Assembly: GCA_040772065.1 (NCBI GenBank)
Contig: JAXGYX010000001.1
Span: forward strand, 620,001 to 684,000
DNA length: 64,000 nt
DNA from: JAXGYX01 sp040772065
GTDB lineage: Bacteria > Bacillota > Clostridia > Saccharofermentanales > Fastidiosipilaceae
Reading direction: 5' to 3'
Shown one piece after another: positions 29,481 through 38,637 of the stretch. The position numbers were made by a program, and so were the translations under genes. A model generated the notes under the pieces. The model was not told the origin of the DNA. It did not search any database and was given only the letters and a program-made list of their open reading frames with translations. Each line of letters opens with the position of its first letter. The stretch's first letter is position 1.

Positions 29481-30275
29481 GTGCTGACAGTGGAGATTGA
29501 ATATAAGTTTGCCGTTCTCGAGGAGGACGTCTGGCGTGAGCTGAATCGTGTGGAAAACTGGTGGGAGTTGTTGACCAATCTTAGAGACGAGATGGGCTCG
29601 CCTCTGCTTGCTCAACCCCGGTTTAAAAACCCCATGGCTATGGCGAGCGCTTACTACGATACCGAGACGTCGTCACTTTCGGCCGTGCGGGCGGTGCTGC
29701 GCCAGCGCCGCGAAGATGATAGGGTTCTGCTGACCTTCAAGATGGATATGCCTTGTGAGCGAGCCGATGGTCTTCATCGACGTAGAGAGTTTGAAATCAC
29801 TTTGGACGAATGGACCGAACCGCCGCCAATCTCCCGATTTATCGAAACTTGGAAGGATTTTCGCGACACCGTCTCCGAAGCGGTGTTTCAGTCAATGAGT
29901 GAACCGTTGATCTGTCGCTACTCCGCCGCTTTTGAACGACGTGTCATAATTTTGGAGTGCGCTGACGCGGTGGTGGAGGTCGCGCTGGATCGCGGAGTGC
30001 TGCGCAACTTGACGTGCGAGCTTCCTTTTATGGAGATCGAGTTGGAGCTGATGTCCGGTGGCGAATCGGATCTTCACCGCTTGACCCGGGCGGTATCTGA
30101 GCGATTTCAGGTTGTTCCCGAATCGATTAGCAAGCTGGGGCGCTGTATAGCGCTGGATCACAGTGATTTTGCCGACAACATAATTCAACCTCATACGGCA
30201 AAAGCGCCAATTGACGGAAATGAAGTGAAAATGAAGGAACAAGCCAAAGATGAACATATCGATACCGAAATATGA
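29481..30275 (+). CDS. CYTH-domain protein (triphosphate tunnel metalloenzyme family)
   Basis: A 264-residue protein with the hallmark ExExK motif (EIEYK) at its start, followed by YYDTE, LRQR, LTFKMD, RREFEI, EIELEL and SKLGRC in the order expected of CYTH enzymes. Members hydrolyse inorganic triphosphate or organic triphosphates, or make cyclic AMP; which one applies here is not clear. The GTG at 29481 is preferred; TTG 29478 and GTG 29490 are alternatives. It overlaps the next gene by 26 bases. The C-terminal 40 residues are an extra tail. Confidence 0.82.
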   Translation: MLTVEIEYKFAVLEEDVWRELNRVENWWELLTNLRDEMGSPLLAQPRFKNPMAMASAYYDTETSSLSAVRAVLRQRREDDRVLLTFKMDMPCERADGLHRRREFEITLDEWTEPPPISRFIETWKDFRDTVSEAVFQSMSEPLICRYSAAFERRVIILECADAVVEVALDRGVLRNLTCELPFMEIELELMSGGESDLHRLTRAVSERFQVVPESISKLGRCIALDHSDFADNIIQPHTAKAPIDGNEVKMKEQAKDEHIDTEI

Positions 30276-31554
30276 TCTGATCATTGTGGGTGGTGGCGCG
30301 GCGGGACTGATGGCCGCCTGCCGGATCGAAAAAAAACTGAGCGTGCTGTTGTTGGAAAAAGAGGACATGCTGGGCAAAAAATTGACGGCGACCGGAAATG
30401 GGCGCTGCAATCTGAGCAACCGCGAAATGGAAGCGATCTACTTTCATGGCCAAAACGTCTGGTTTACCGATTTGATTTTACGACGGTTTGGTGTGGACGA
30501 AGTGCTTTCGATTTTTCGTGAAATGGGACTTTTTCTGCGAGTCGAAGACGGACGGGTCTATCCTTACAGCATGCAGGCGCGGTCGGTTCGCGACGCGTTG
30601 GTGAAGCGAGTGACTTTGTCCTCTGTCGAGGTGCGCACCGGCGCCAAGGTTGTCGGTGTCGCGAAGAGCGCCGGATTAAGGTTGGGAGACTTTGCCTTGT
30701 CCGAGGGCCAATCATTCATTGTGACCTTGGCGGACGGGTCCACCTGCGCGAGTGAGTTGATCTTGATCTGCGCGGGCGGCATGGCGACGCCGAAGCTGGG
30801 TTCGGACGGAAGTGGATACGCGCTTTTTGAAAATTTCGGACACACGTTGATCACGCCGCGTCCCGCATTGGTTCAACTGATCTGCCGACCGGTTCGTAAA
30901 CGTCTGGCCGGCACCAGAGTCCGCGGCAAGATCACTGTTCGGCCTGCGGCACGACAGCCACAGTTGAGTGAACGGGCTTCTCTGGGAGAAATTTTGTTTA
31001 CCGACTATGGCCTTTCGGGAATTCCGGCGCTGAACGTCTCCGGGCTGGTCGGTCAATGTCTGAAAGAATCAAAATCTGTGCCTGTCGAGCTTGATCTATT
31101 TCCTGAAATGGAAATCGATCAGTTGATGGATTATTTATTCCGGCGCCGCGACGAGCTGCCTGAATTGCCCGTGGACGACTGGGGAGGCGGTTTTTTGCCG
31201 GCTACCGTCTCCCAGACAATTATAAATGAGGTGCTTGGCGGAAAACGGAGCCGCTCACTCACATTGCGTCGCTTGTCGGATAAAGATCTTCACCGCCTGG
31301 CGATTGCCGCCAAAACCCGGACGATGGAAGTGGTGGACACAAAAGGGTTCTCGTTCGCCCAAGTTACCGCCGGTGGAATGGACACGTCGGAATTTGATCC
31401 GGGAACTTTGGAATCCATTCACATGCCGGGCTTGTTCGCGGCCGGCGAGATTTTGGATATCGATGGTGACTGTGGCGGATACAATCTACACTGGGCGTGG
31501 GCCAGCGCGTTGGCCGCGAGCGAAGGGATAATCAGATACCATGATAGAAATTGA
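30250..31554 (+). CDS. HI0933-family flavoprotein (BaiN-like)
   Basis: A 434-residue FAD protein of the HI0933 family. The FAD-binding loop is VGGGAAGLMAAC, then GKKLTATGNGRCNLSN, and the end has AGEILDIDGDCGGYNLHWAW, all diagnostic. Most members are uncharacterised; some reduce steroids in gut Clostridia. It overlaps the CYTH gene by 26 bases and the next flavoprotein gene by 14 bases, so the two oxidoreductases are made together. Confidence 0.9.
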   Translation: MNISIPKYDLIIVGGGAAGLMAACRIEKKLSVLLLEKEDMLGKKLTATGNGRCNLSNREMEAIYFHGQNVWFTDLILRRFGVDEVLSIFREMGLFLRVEDGRVYPYSMQARSVRDALVKRVTLSSVEVRTGAKVVGVAKSAGLRLGDFALSEGQSFIVTLADGSTCASELILICAGGMATPKLGSDGSGYALFENFGHTLITPRPALVQLICRPVRKRLAGTRVRGKITVRPAARQPQLSERASLGEILFTDYGLSGIPALNVSGLVGQCLKESKSVPVELDLFPEMEIDQLMDYLFRRRDELPELPVDDWGGGFLPATVSQTIINEVLGGKRSRSLTLRRLSDKDLHRLAIAAKTRTMEVVDTKGFSFAQVTAGGMDTSEFDPGTLESIHMPGLFAAGEILDIDGDCGGYNLHWAWASALAASEGIIRYHDRN

Positions 31555-33136
31555 ATCATTGAAATTAGCTCCGGGATATACGCGGGAGGAGTTGCGCGAC
31601 GCGATCGAGGCCAAACTCGCAACACGGGCTTACCGTCTGACAAGGCCGCGGCGTCCGCTGCGTTGGCGGATCATACGCGAGTCACTTGACGCCAGATCGC
31701 GGGGAAATATCTTTTGGAACATTCGACTACAGGTTCCGGAAAAAGATGAGATATTTCCGCCTTTAAGGGGGGTGACGGTTCGCCGGCCGACATCCGCTGC
31801 GCTCAAAGGCGCCCGGGTGATCGTTGTTGGTTCGGGACCGGCGGGTTATTTCGCCGCCTTGCTGATGGCCCGGGCCGGATTGCGGCCATTGATCATCGAA
31901 CAAGGCTCTCCGGTAGCCGAGCGGCAAAAAAAGGTGTATGAGTTTTGGCGGGGCGGTGGCTTGGATCGGTACAATAATGTTCAGTTTGGAGAAGGTGGAG
32001 CGGGTACTTTCTCGGATGGGAAGTTGACAACCGGTGTGAAAAGCGGGCGAAAGCAAGAAATACTCGAAGAATTTGTGTTGTGTGGCGCGCCTAAGGAGAT
32101 CCTCTATCGATCCGCTCCCCACATTGGAACTGACAGGTTGAGCGAGGTCATGCCCAATTTTCGCCGAACCATCGAACGGCTGGGCGGTGAGGTGCGTTTT
32201 CACACCCGTCTGCATGACATCGTGGTCGATGACGCGGCATTGTGCGGCGTCGTGGTTCAAAACCTGATGGACCAATCGACCGAGACTTTGACTTGTGAGC
32301 GGTTGGTGCTGGCGACCGGACACAGCGCGAGGGATACATTCAGAATGCTGCGTCATAGAGGGGTGGACATGGTGCCCAAACCGTTCGCGGTTGGCCTGAG
32401 AGTTGAACATCCACAGACGCTGATCAACAGCGCTCAGTACCGAGGGACCGACGACTCATTTGTGCGACGGCATCTGCCTCCGGCCGCATATAAATTATCC
32501 GCGCAGTTGACCAACGGCAGAGGTGTTTACACATTTTGCATGTGCCCCGGCGGTTTTGTGGTGGCCGCCGCCTCGTCGGCGGAACAGCTCGTGACCAATG
32601 GAATGAGCCGTCAGGCGCGTTCGTCGAGCAAGGCAAACAGCGCCGTGCTGGTGGGGGTGAATCCGGAGGACTTTGGCGCACGGACAAAGGTGCTCGCCGG
32701 ATTGGAATTTCAGGAAAAACTGGAAAAAAAGGCCTTCATCGCAGGGGGCGGCGACTATTTCGCTCCGGCGCAGATCGTAGGCGACTTTTTGCTGGATCGT
32801 CTCAGCGCCCCCGAAATGTTGAAAGGCGCGACCTATCGTCCGGGAGTGCGTCCATACCTGTTAGGTTCGCTGTTCCCCGAGTTTGTCACCACATCATTGA
32901 AAGAAGGTCTGGTACAGTTTGAACGGATGTTGACCGGCTTCGCGACGCCCGATGCGATCTTGACCGGTGTCGAATCAAGAAGCTCGTCCCCGGTGCGGAT
33001 TCTGCGGGATCCGCGAACGTTGATGTCCAATGTGTGGGGCATCTATCCGGCGGGAGAGGGAGCGGGATATGCCGGAGGCATCATTTCTGCCGCGATCGAT
33101 GGTCTGAAGGTTGCCGAGCGAATCTGTTCAGATTAA
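31541..33136 (+). CDS. COG2509-type FAD-dependent oxidoreductase
   Basis: A 531-residue flavoprotein. An N-terminal domain of about 85 residues precedes the FAD-binding loop VVGSGPAGYFAAL. Then comes NVQFGEGGAGTFSDGKLTTG, a motif characteristic of the COG2509 group. The end has GIYPAGEGAGYAGGIISAA. Its substrate is unknown; the group is widespread in anaerobes. It is the last gene of the long operon that starts with the GldA-like ATPase. No terminator is seen after it. Confidence 0.88.
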   Translation: MIEIESLKLAPGYTREELRDAIEAKLATRAYRLTRPRRPLRWRIIRESLDARSRGNIFWNIRLQVPEKDEIFPPLRGVTVRRPTSAALKGARVIVVGSGPAGYFAALLMARAGLRPLIIEQGSPVAERQKKVYEFWRGGGLDRYNNVQFGEGGAGTFSDGKLTTGVKSGRKQEILEEFVLCGAPKEILYRSAPHIGTDRLSEVMPNFRRTIERLGGEVRFHTRLHDIVVDDAALCGVVVQNLMDQSTETLTCERLVLATGHSARDTFRMLRHRGVDMVPKPFAVGLRVEHPQTLINSAQYRGTDDSFVRRHLPPAAYKLSAQLTNGRGVYTFCMCPGGFVVAAASSAEQLVTNGMSRQARSSSKANSAVLVGVNPEDFGARTKVLAGLEFQEKLEKKAFIAGGGDYFAPAQIVGDFLLDRLSAPEMLKGATYRPGVRPYLLGSLFPEFVTTSLKEGLVQFERMLTGFATPDAILTGVESRSSSPVRILRDPRTLMSNVWGIYPAGEGAGYAGGIISAAIDGLKVAERICSD

Positions 33137-33182
33137 AAGTGACGCAACGATCGCTTCCATAATGTCGAGTTGGAGTAATATA

Positions 33183-33191
33183 TGATATACT
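33183..33191 (+). promoter_or_regulatory. Possible extended -10 promoter before the LCP gene
   Basis: TGA-TATACT. No -35 at the right distance. It leaves a 5' untranslated region of about 145 bases. Confidence 0.35.
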
Positions 33192-33344
33192 CGATTCTAT
33201 TTATTGAAACAGTATGAAATTGATTAATGAGTGAAATGCTTACATAAGAGGTGATTAGCCAAAGCGTCGCGTCGATCATGAGACAAAATGTTCGTGACAT
33301 GAAGACTATCCCTGTGAATAAGATCAACACAAAGGATGACAATA

Positions 33345-35357
33345 ATGAATAAAAGATCTTCAGATCATTCAAATAAAGATAAAAAATCGGGACATCATCT
33401 TCATGAGCCGGGCGTCGAGATGCTGTTTTCCGATTTTGCAGACGCTTCACCGATCGATGATTTTGAGACCCACCGCGGGCAGCGGTACGTGGACGACGAT
33501 TTGGCTGTCGAGAAAAGCGCCCAACAGCGCCCACAACAGCGCCCACAACAGCGCCCTAAACCGCGGCGGACCGCCCGCTCCCACTCGGCCGAGCGCGCGG
33601 AGCCGCATCAAACCGATCGGCCACGGGGCGGTCCGGTCGATCGATCTCAGCCGCGACTAAAATCGCGCGGCGGATCATCGGCCGACTCGGCGATGGCCGG
33701 ACACGATCCGCGGTCCGCCGACCAAATGTCGCGCGGAACACGGGATGAGCGTCTACGCCGGCAACCGTCAAAACGTCAACCACAGGGCGAACATCCACGC
33801 CAATCAAGCTCCGCGGAGACAGATCAAAGGGTCGCGAACGGCCAGCCCGTTCGGTCGCGCGGACGCAGGAGACCAAAACTGTCTGTGGCGGATAAAATCA
33901 TCCGCGCGCTGTCCGCTTTTTTAATTTTCGTGCTGTTGATTTCAATAGCCGTCTTCGCAGTATGGAGATACGTCATCGGCGAGGCCAAAACCGGAGTGAC
34001 CGACACCACCATGATTGTTACAAACGAGGTGGGTGAGACGCTGTCCACCGCGACGACCGAACCGGTCAAGGTCCGCGACGGCCAGATCATCAATATCCTG
34101 CTGATGGGTATGGATTTGAAGGGGGTTGGTGAGGTGAACAGTCGCTCGGACACAATGATGCTGGCGACCATCGATCAAAAACGAAATGTCGTCAAATTGA
34201 CCTCTTTTCAGCGCGACATGCTGGTCTATTTGCCGGGCACAAACACTCCGGTGAAACTCAATTCGGCATCCCAGGCAGGACCGTTTCGCCTGATCGAAAC
34301 ACTAAACAACACCTTCCATTTGGACATTAAAGACTATATTAAATTTGACATCCGTGGCGCCGAGGACATCATCGACGCCGTCGGAGGTGTCGATGTGGTT
34401 TTGTCGGAGGATCCGGAGGTGTTGGAATACATGAGGCGATTGATCACCGAGCAGAACGCCGTGTATGAGGGATGGGATGACCGGACCAATTGGGTGGACA
34501 ATATCTGGGAAGGTGGAGCGGTCCATTTAAATGGCAGGCAGGCGATCGCCTATTCGCGCATGCGTGAATTGGACAGTGACTTCGCCCGCATGGAGCGCCA
34601 GCAGGAGGTCATGACCAAGGTCTATGACAAGGTAAAGAACTCGAATGCGGGGACAGTGCTCAGCCTGTTGCGTGTCGCCCTGAGCCATGTCGAGACCAAT
34701 CTGACCGACACGGAATTGACACAGATGGGCCTAAATTTGCTGCCCAAACTGTCGAATGAGATTCAACAAAACACGGTGCCGATGGATGGCTATTTTTGGA
34801 TGGACAACTACGATGAATGGGTGATCCGCGCGAATTTCAATGAAATCATTCCGATCTTGCATCGCTTCATATACGAAGAGGAACTTGGGGAGTTCACCTC
34901 GGTTCGTCTGGTGCCCTATACACCGTTGACTTATACTACGGAAGAAAACATGCCGGTGGCGATTCGCCAAGGCTGGTATGTCGGCACTCCCCACGCCGGA
35001 CCCCAGGGTCTGGCGGGCGGAACACTGTTGAACAGCACGCAGATGCCCACCGCCACCCAACCAACCGGTCCGAGCACCGGACAGATTGTACAGGGAGGCA
35101 TGGGGGCGACCACCTATGGATCGGATTTCAACGCGCAAACCCCTCAACAACTGACCACGACGGCGCAGGTGCCGGCGGGGGGCGCCACCGTCGCCATAGA
35201 GCCCGGTTCGCCGGCCACCGGTTCCACGGTTTTCACACAGCCGTTGACGACCGCGGCGCCATCGACGACAACCCCGACGACCTTGCCACAACCGATCACG
35301 AGCGAGCCGTCATCCGCAAGCTCGCAACTGACCTTTCCGGTGCCGCCACGCGATTGA
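33345..35357 (+). CDS. LytR-CpsA-Psr (LCP) family glycopolymer ligase
   Basis: A 670-residue membrane protein. The first 180 residues are basic, Gln/Arg/Pro-rich and cytoplasmic, followed by one membrane helix (residues about 186-210) and the outer LCP domain (residues 248-425). Conserved LCP features are RSDTMMLATID, LTSFQRDMLVYLPG, KLNSASQAG, AVGGVDVVL and AIAYSRMRELDSDFARMERQQ, with the lipid-phosphate-binding Asp and Arg. Such enzymes move glycopolymers from lipid carrier to peptidoglycan. A Thr/Pro/Gly-rich tail of about 130 residues ends it. The start at 33345 follows AAAGGA. It opens the surface glycan locus. Confidence 0.92.
   Translation: MNKRSSDHSNKDKKSGHHLHEPGVEMLFSDFADASPIDDFETHRGQRYVDDDLAVEKSAQQRPQQRPQQRPKPRRTARSHSAERAEPHQTDRPRGGPVDRSQPRLKSRGGSSADSAMAGHDPRSADQMSRGTRDERLRRQPSKRQPQGEHPRQSSSAETDQRVANGQPVRSRGRRRPKLSVADKIIRALSAFLIFVLLISIAVFAVWRYVIGEAKTGVTDTTMIVTNEVGETLSTATTEPVKVRDGQIINILLMGMDLKGVGEVNSRSDTMMLATIDQKRNVVKLTSFQRDMLVYLPGTNTPVKLNSASQAGPFRLIETLNNTFHLDIKDYIKFDIRGAEDIIDAVGGVDVVLSEDPEVLEYMRRLITEQNAVYEGWDDRTNWVDNIWEGGAVHLNGRQAIAYSRMRELDSDFARMERQQEVMTKVYDKVKNSNAGTVLSLLRVALSHVETNLTDTELTQMGLNLLPKLSNEIQQNTVPMDGYFWMDNYDEWVIRANFNEIIPILHRFIYEEELGEFTSVRLVPYTPLTYTTEENMPVAIRQGWYVGTPHAGPQGLAGGTLLNSTQMPTATQPTGPSTGQIVQGGMGATTYGSDFNAQTPQQLTTTAQVPAGGATVAIEPGSPATGSTVFTQPLTTAAPSTTTPTTLPQPITSEPSSASSQLTFPVPPRD
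33522..33557 (+). repeat. 12-bp repeat, three copies, inside the LCP gene
   Basis: Three copies of CAACAGCGCCC plus one base (33522-33533, 33534-33545, 33546-33557). They encode part of the Gln-Arg-Pro-rich cytoplasmic tail; copy number changes would keep the frame. Confidence 0.9.
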
Positions 35358-35366
35358 CGCGTCGCA

Positions 35367-35375
35367 TGCTATGAT
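35367..35375 (+). promoter_or_regulatory. Possible extended -10 promoter before the LicD-like genes
   Basis: TGC-TATGAT just after the LCP stop; no matching -35. About 96 bases before the next start. Confidence 0.35.
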
Positions 35376-35471
35376 TGATGTCCGTGAACAGACATCGATC
35401 GACACCCAAAAATTTGAACCGCAAACCTTGTTTTCGAGATTCAGGGATGTGCATACAACAAGGATGAATAT

Positions 35472-36236
35472 ATGAGTGATGTTATGATGGAACAAGCCAC
35501 TTTCGCCGCTGCCTGGGAGGAGATGCTGGGCGTGTTGGAGACCGTGTGCGCCAAAAATGAGCTACCCTATCTTTACGCTGACCTGCGAGGTTCCAGTGCG
35601 GGTGATGAATTCGGTCTGGCCTTGTGGCGTCCGGATTTTGAGCGCTTGTTGGCCGTTTTAACGGATGAGATTGATCGTTTTTTATATTATGTTCAGATAC
35701 CGTGGATCGAACAGGACCTGCCGTTTCCACATGCGCGGATCTGCCTGAATGGCAGTCGCTTTGAATTTCTCGAAACCGAGCCGCTTCAGATGCATCAGGG
35801 TCTGTATGTCAATATTTACGCGATTGACGCCGTCTCGAGCGGCAAGATCACCCGCAAGGTTCAGTACAATAAATATCAGACTGCGCAAAGCAAAATACTG
35901 GAATTCTACGGTCTGTCGCGATCAATGGACGAGAGCGGGAGCGCCGGATCGGCGGTACAGCTGCTCAACGAGCGAAACGCCGCCATGCAGGTCAGAAAAG
36001 CTGAATCGAGGCCGGGTCCCCGTCAGGTGGGTGTGATCTATCCGACCTTTCCCGATGATATCGATCGGCGCTGGCTGGAAACCGGATTGGTGGAGCGGCT
36101 GCGGACCGTCCATGAGCGGGTGGAACGTGATGAATTGATCGCCGGAGCGCGGGACTGGCTGGACCATCTTGAGCAGCATCCTCCGCGGGGAGCGGTGTTT
36201 CAAATGCCAAGTGATTTCAAAAAAACCGGAAAGTGA
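35472..36236 (+). CDS. Degenerate LicD-like protein without the catalytic motif
   Basis: A 254-residue protein that can be aligned by eye with the true LicD protein encoded next: LETVCAKNELPYLY against VDRVCRAYDMEYFL, LPFPHARI against AAFPYAKI, and HQGLYVNIYAIDAV against NQGVFIDIFPLDNA. In place of the catalytic GTLLGAVRH and WDDDID block it has only RGSSAGDEFGLALWR. It is therefore unlikely to transfer phosphocholine-type groups itself. It may be a partner or regulator of the active enzyme, or a decaying duplicate. AAGGA lies before the ATG. The next gene starts 9 to 27 bases after its stop. Confidence 0.65.
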   Translation: MSDVMMEQATFAAAWEEMLGVLETVCAKNELPYLYADLRGSSAGDEFGLALWRPDFERLLAVLTDEIDRFLYYVQIPWIEQDLPFPHARICLNGSRFEFLETEPLQMHQGLYVNIYAIDAVSSGKITRKVQYNKYQTAQSKILEFYGLSRSMDESGSAGSAVQLLNERNAAMQVRKAESRPGPRQVGVIYPTFPDDIDRRWLETGLVERLRTVHERVERDELIAGARDWLDHLEQHPPRGAVFQMPSDFKKTGK

Positions 36237-36245
36237 GGCGCCATT

Positions 36246-37187
36246 TTGGGAGACGATCATTTCATGTTGGAAGCGGACAGTGAGTCGCTGGCTCAGGTTC
36301 ACGCACTGCAATTATCCATGTTGGTGGAAGTGGACAGAGTTTGCCGCGCCTATGATATGGAATATTTTCTAATTTTCGGCACCCTGTTGGGCGCGGTGCG
36401 GCATGGCGGTTTCATTCCCTGGGACGATGACATCGATATCGGTGTCTTCCGAGAAGATTATGACAATCTGTTGGCGCTGTTGGAAACCGAGTTGGATCAG
36501 CGGCGTTATGTTGTGCAGACCGCGGAAAATGACGCGGGAGCGGCATTTCCGTATGCGAAAATTCGTTGCCTGCGTACTCTTTTCGAAGAGGCGGTGACTG
36601 CGCCGGACGCCCAACAAAACCAGGGAGTGTTCATCGATATTTTTCCGTTGGACAACGCGCCTGACGATGAAAAGGAGGCGAAACGGCTGAAAAGTCGATT
36701 CATTCGCCATAATTTGGCGTATCGCTACAAGGTCGAAGGATATCGCTCCGACCGTTTGTTTGTAAACGCCGCTCTGGCCGTTCGCGCTCTGAGGGATATC
36801 CCGACTTTGCTCACCAAGCGGCGGGAGATCATGACCTCTTGTGAAGACGCATCCAGTCGATTGCTGATCGCCTTTCCGGCTGCGGTGGCGGATTACGATT
36901 CATCTTTTTTAGAACGCGACCAGATGAGGCCGGCGCGACAGATCGATTTTTGCGGATATAAAGTGATGGCGCCCGCTCAAACAGATGTGCAACTGCGCGC
37001 CTTGTTTGGCGACTACATGAGTCTGCCTCCCAAGTCCGCGCGTGTGGGCCATCGATTGCGTGCGTTTTCCATCGATGAGGATCATTGGTCCGCTGAATTG
37101 GCGCGTTATCTGCCGGCGGTTGGACGGGATCGATTCAAGGAAAGTGAAGGTGGGACGATTTATGACGAATCCACAGCCCACGGTTGA
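36246..37187 (+). CDS. licD: LicD-family phosphotransferase
   Basis: A 307- to 313-residue member of the LicD family, nucleotidyltransferase-fold enzymes that attach phosphocholine or similar groups to surface glycans. It has the full motif FGTLLGAVRHGGFIPWDDD followed by IDIG, and FIDIFPLDNAPD. The actual group transferred is unknown; no choline uptake or activation genes are in the window. The start is unclear: TTG 36246 follows GTGAGG, ATG 36264 follows GGGAG at a long distance. It overlaps the flippase gene by 26 bases. Confidence 0.88.
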   Translation: MGDDHFMLEADSESLAQVHALQLSMLVEVDRVCRAYDMEYFLIFGTLLGAVRHGGFIPWDDDIDIGVFREDYDNLLALLETELDQRRYVVQTAENDAGAAFPYAKIRCLRTLFEEAVTAPDAQQNQGVFIDIFPLDNAPDDEKEAKRLKSRFIRHNLAYRYKVEGYRSDRLFVNAALAVRALRDIPTLLTKRREIMTSCEDASSRLLIAFPAAVADYDSSFLERDQMRPARQIDFCGYKVMAPAQTDVQLRALFGDYMSLPPKSARVGHRLRAFSIDEDHWSAELARYLPAVGRDRFKESEGGTIYDESTAHG

Positions 37188-38616
37188 TCTACAAAACAAC
37201 CGCAAAAGAAATCGCGCGCTTGTCTATCGGGTGGTCATCTATTTTTTGGGCAACATCGCCTCCAAACTGATCACCTTCTTTTTGACCCGTCTGCAGACCG
37301 GGGCCATGCTGCCTGAGGTCTTTGGACCGGTCAATCTTCTCGCCTCCACCTTGCCACAACTCGTCTCAATTTGTTTTTTTGAGATCTGGTCGGGTGCGCT
37401 GCGATTTATGTATGATCGAGAGGACGATCAGGAAAAGCACAAGGTGTTTACCAACTCGTTGTTCGCCTCACTGATTTTGCTGCCCTTGTTTGTCGGCGCG
37501 ACCTATTTCTTGAATTACAGTCAAAACTCGGCATATTTCGCCGAATTGACGGCCATGGGTGTGCTGTATTTGCTGGACTACTTATTTCAGTTTACGGTGC
37601 GGGGCATGGGTCGCAACAAACTCTTCGCGGTGACCGGTGTGATCTCCTCTCTGGTGCTGGGCATCAGTCAGATTATTTTTTTGACGGTGCTCAAACTGGG
37701 ACCGATCGCGATGATTCTGTCACCGTCGTTGGCGTCAGCCGTGTCCATCCTGATTTATGAACTTAATACCAAGCAGCTGCGCAAGATGCGAAAATCTCAG
37801 ATTGATTTTACCTTTATCAAAACGCTGCTGCGCTTTTCATTTCCACTCTCAATCAACGCGACCGCCTATGTCGCGCTGACCCGATTCAACGAGTTTTACA
37901 TCCAACGTCAATATGGAAACGGCGCGCTCGGCCTGCTCGCGGCTGCGAACAAAATGTCGATGATTGTGAATATTTTCATCTCGGTGTTTTCGCTCGCCTG
38001 GCAGGAGACGGCCTTCTCGATGAGCTCCGATGAAGACCGCAGCGTCTATTTTTCGGACACTCTGCGCGGCTATGTCAAACTGCTCGGCGTCGGTGTCTAT
38101 GTGCTGATTCCTTTTAGTCGTCTGCTGTTTAACTTTTTGATCAACAATCAAACCTATGGTGTGGCTTTGCAGTTGATTCCGGCGTCGATCATCGCCGTGG
38201 CGATTTCAGCCATGTCGAATTTCATGGGACATATCTATAGCGCTGAAAAGAAAAACGATCAGTTGTTTTATTCCACCGTCATCGGCGCGGTGGTCAATGT
38301 GCTCGCGATCATGGCGCTGTTACCCCGACTTGGTCTGCAGGCCGCCAACATCGCGCTCTGCCTTGGTTTTTTGGCGACCTTTATTTATCGCTACCAACAG
38401 ATTCAACGATCGGTCCGCGTCGTGCTGCCGAAGCGCACTTTGTTTTTCAGTGTGAGCGGCATCGCGCTGAACACAGTATTGTTCTATCAATTCCCCACCC
38501 GCTGGCCGTCGATCGCCCTGCTGGTCGTCAGCGTGATCGTCACGCTGGCTGTGTTGCGTAAAGAGATCAAAGCGGTGCTTTTTGTTTTCCTTCGCAAAAT
38601 CAAGCCGGCTTCATAG
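37162..38616 (+). CDS. wzx: Polysaccharide flippase (Wzx family)
   Basis: A 484-residue membrane protein with about twelve to fourteen hydrophobic segments, typical of the Wzx/MATE-like polysaccharide exporters. It starts with a basic stretch followed by VYRVVIYFLGNIASKLITFF, the usual first helix. Wzx moves the lipid-linked repeat unit across the membrane. The start at 37162 lies inside licD, after GAAGGTGGG. Two polymerase-like genes further on complete a Wzx/Wzy-type pathway. Confidence 0.88.
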   Translation: MTNPQPTVDLQNNRKRNRALVYRVVIYFLGNIASKLITFFLTRLQTGAMLPEVFGPVNLLASTLPQLVSICFFEIWSGALRFMYDREDDQEKHKVFTNSLFASLILLPLFVGATYFLNYSQNSAYFAELTAMGVLYLLDYLFQFTVRGMGRNKLFAVTGVISSLVLGISQIIFLTVLKLGPIAMILSPSLASAVSILIYELNTKQLRKMRKSQIDFTFIKTLLRFSFPLSINATAYVALTRFNEFYIQRQYGNGALGLLAAANKMSMIVNIFISVFSLAWQETAFSMSSDEDRSVYFSDTLRGYVKLLGVGVYVLIPFSRLLFNFLINNQTYGVALQLIPASIIAVAISAMSNFMGHIYSAEKKNDQLFYSTVIGAVVNVLAIMALLPRLGLQAANIALCLGFLATFIYRYQQIQRSVRVVLPKRTLFFSVSGIALNTVLFYQFPTRWPSIALLVVSVIVTLAVLRKEIKAVLFVFLRKIKPAS

Positions 38617-38637
38617 GCGGTAAGAAAGGAACGTTTG

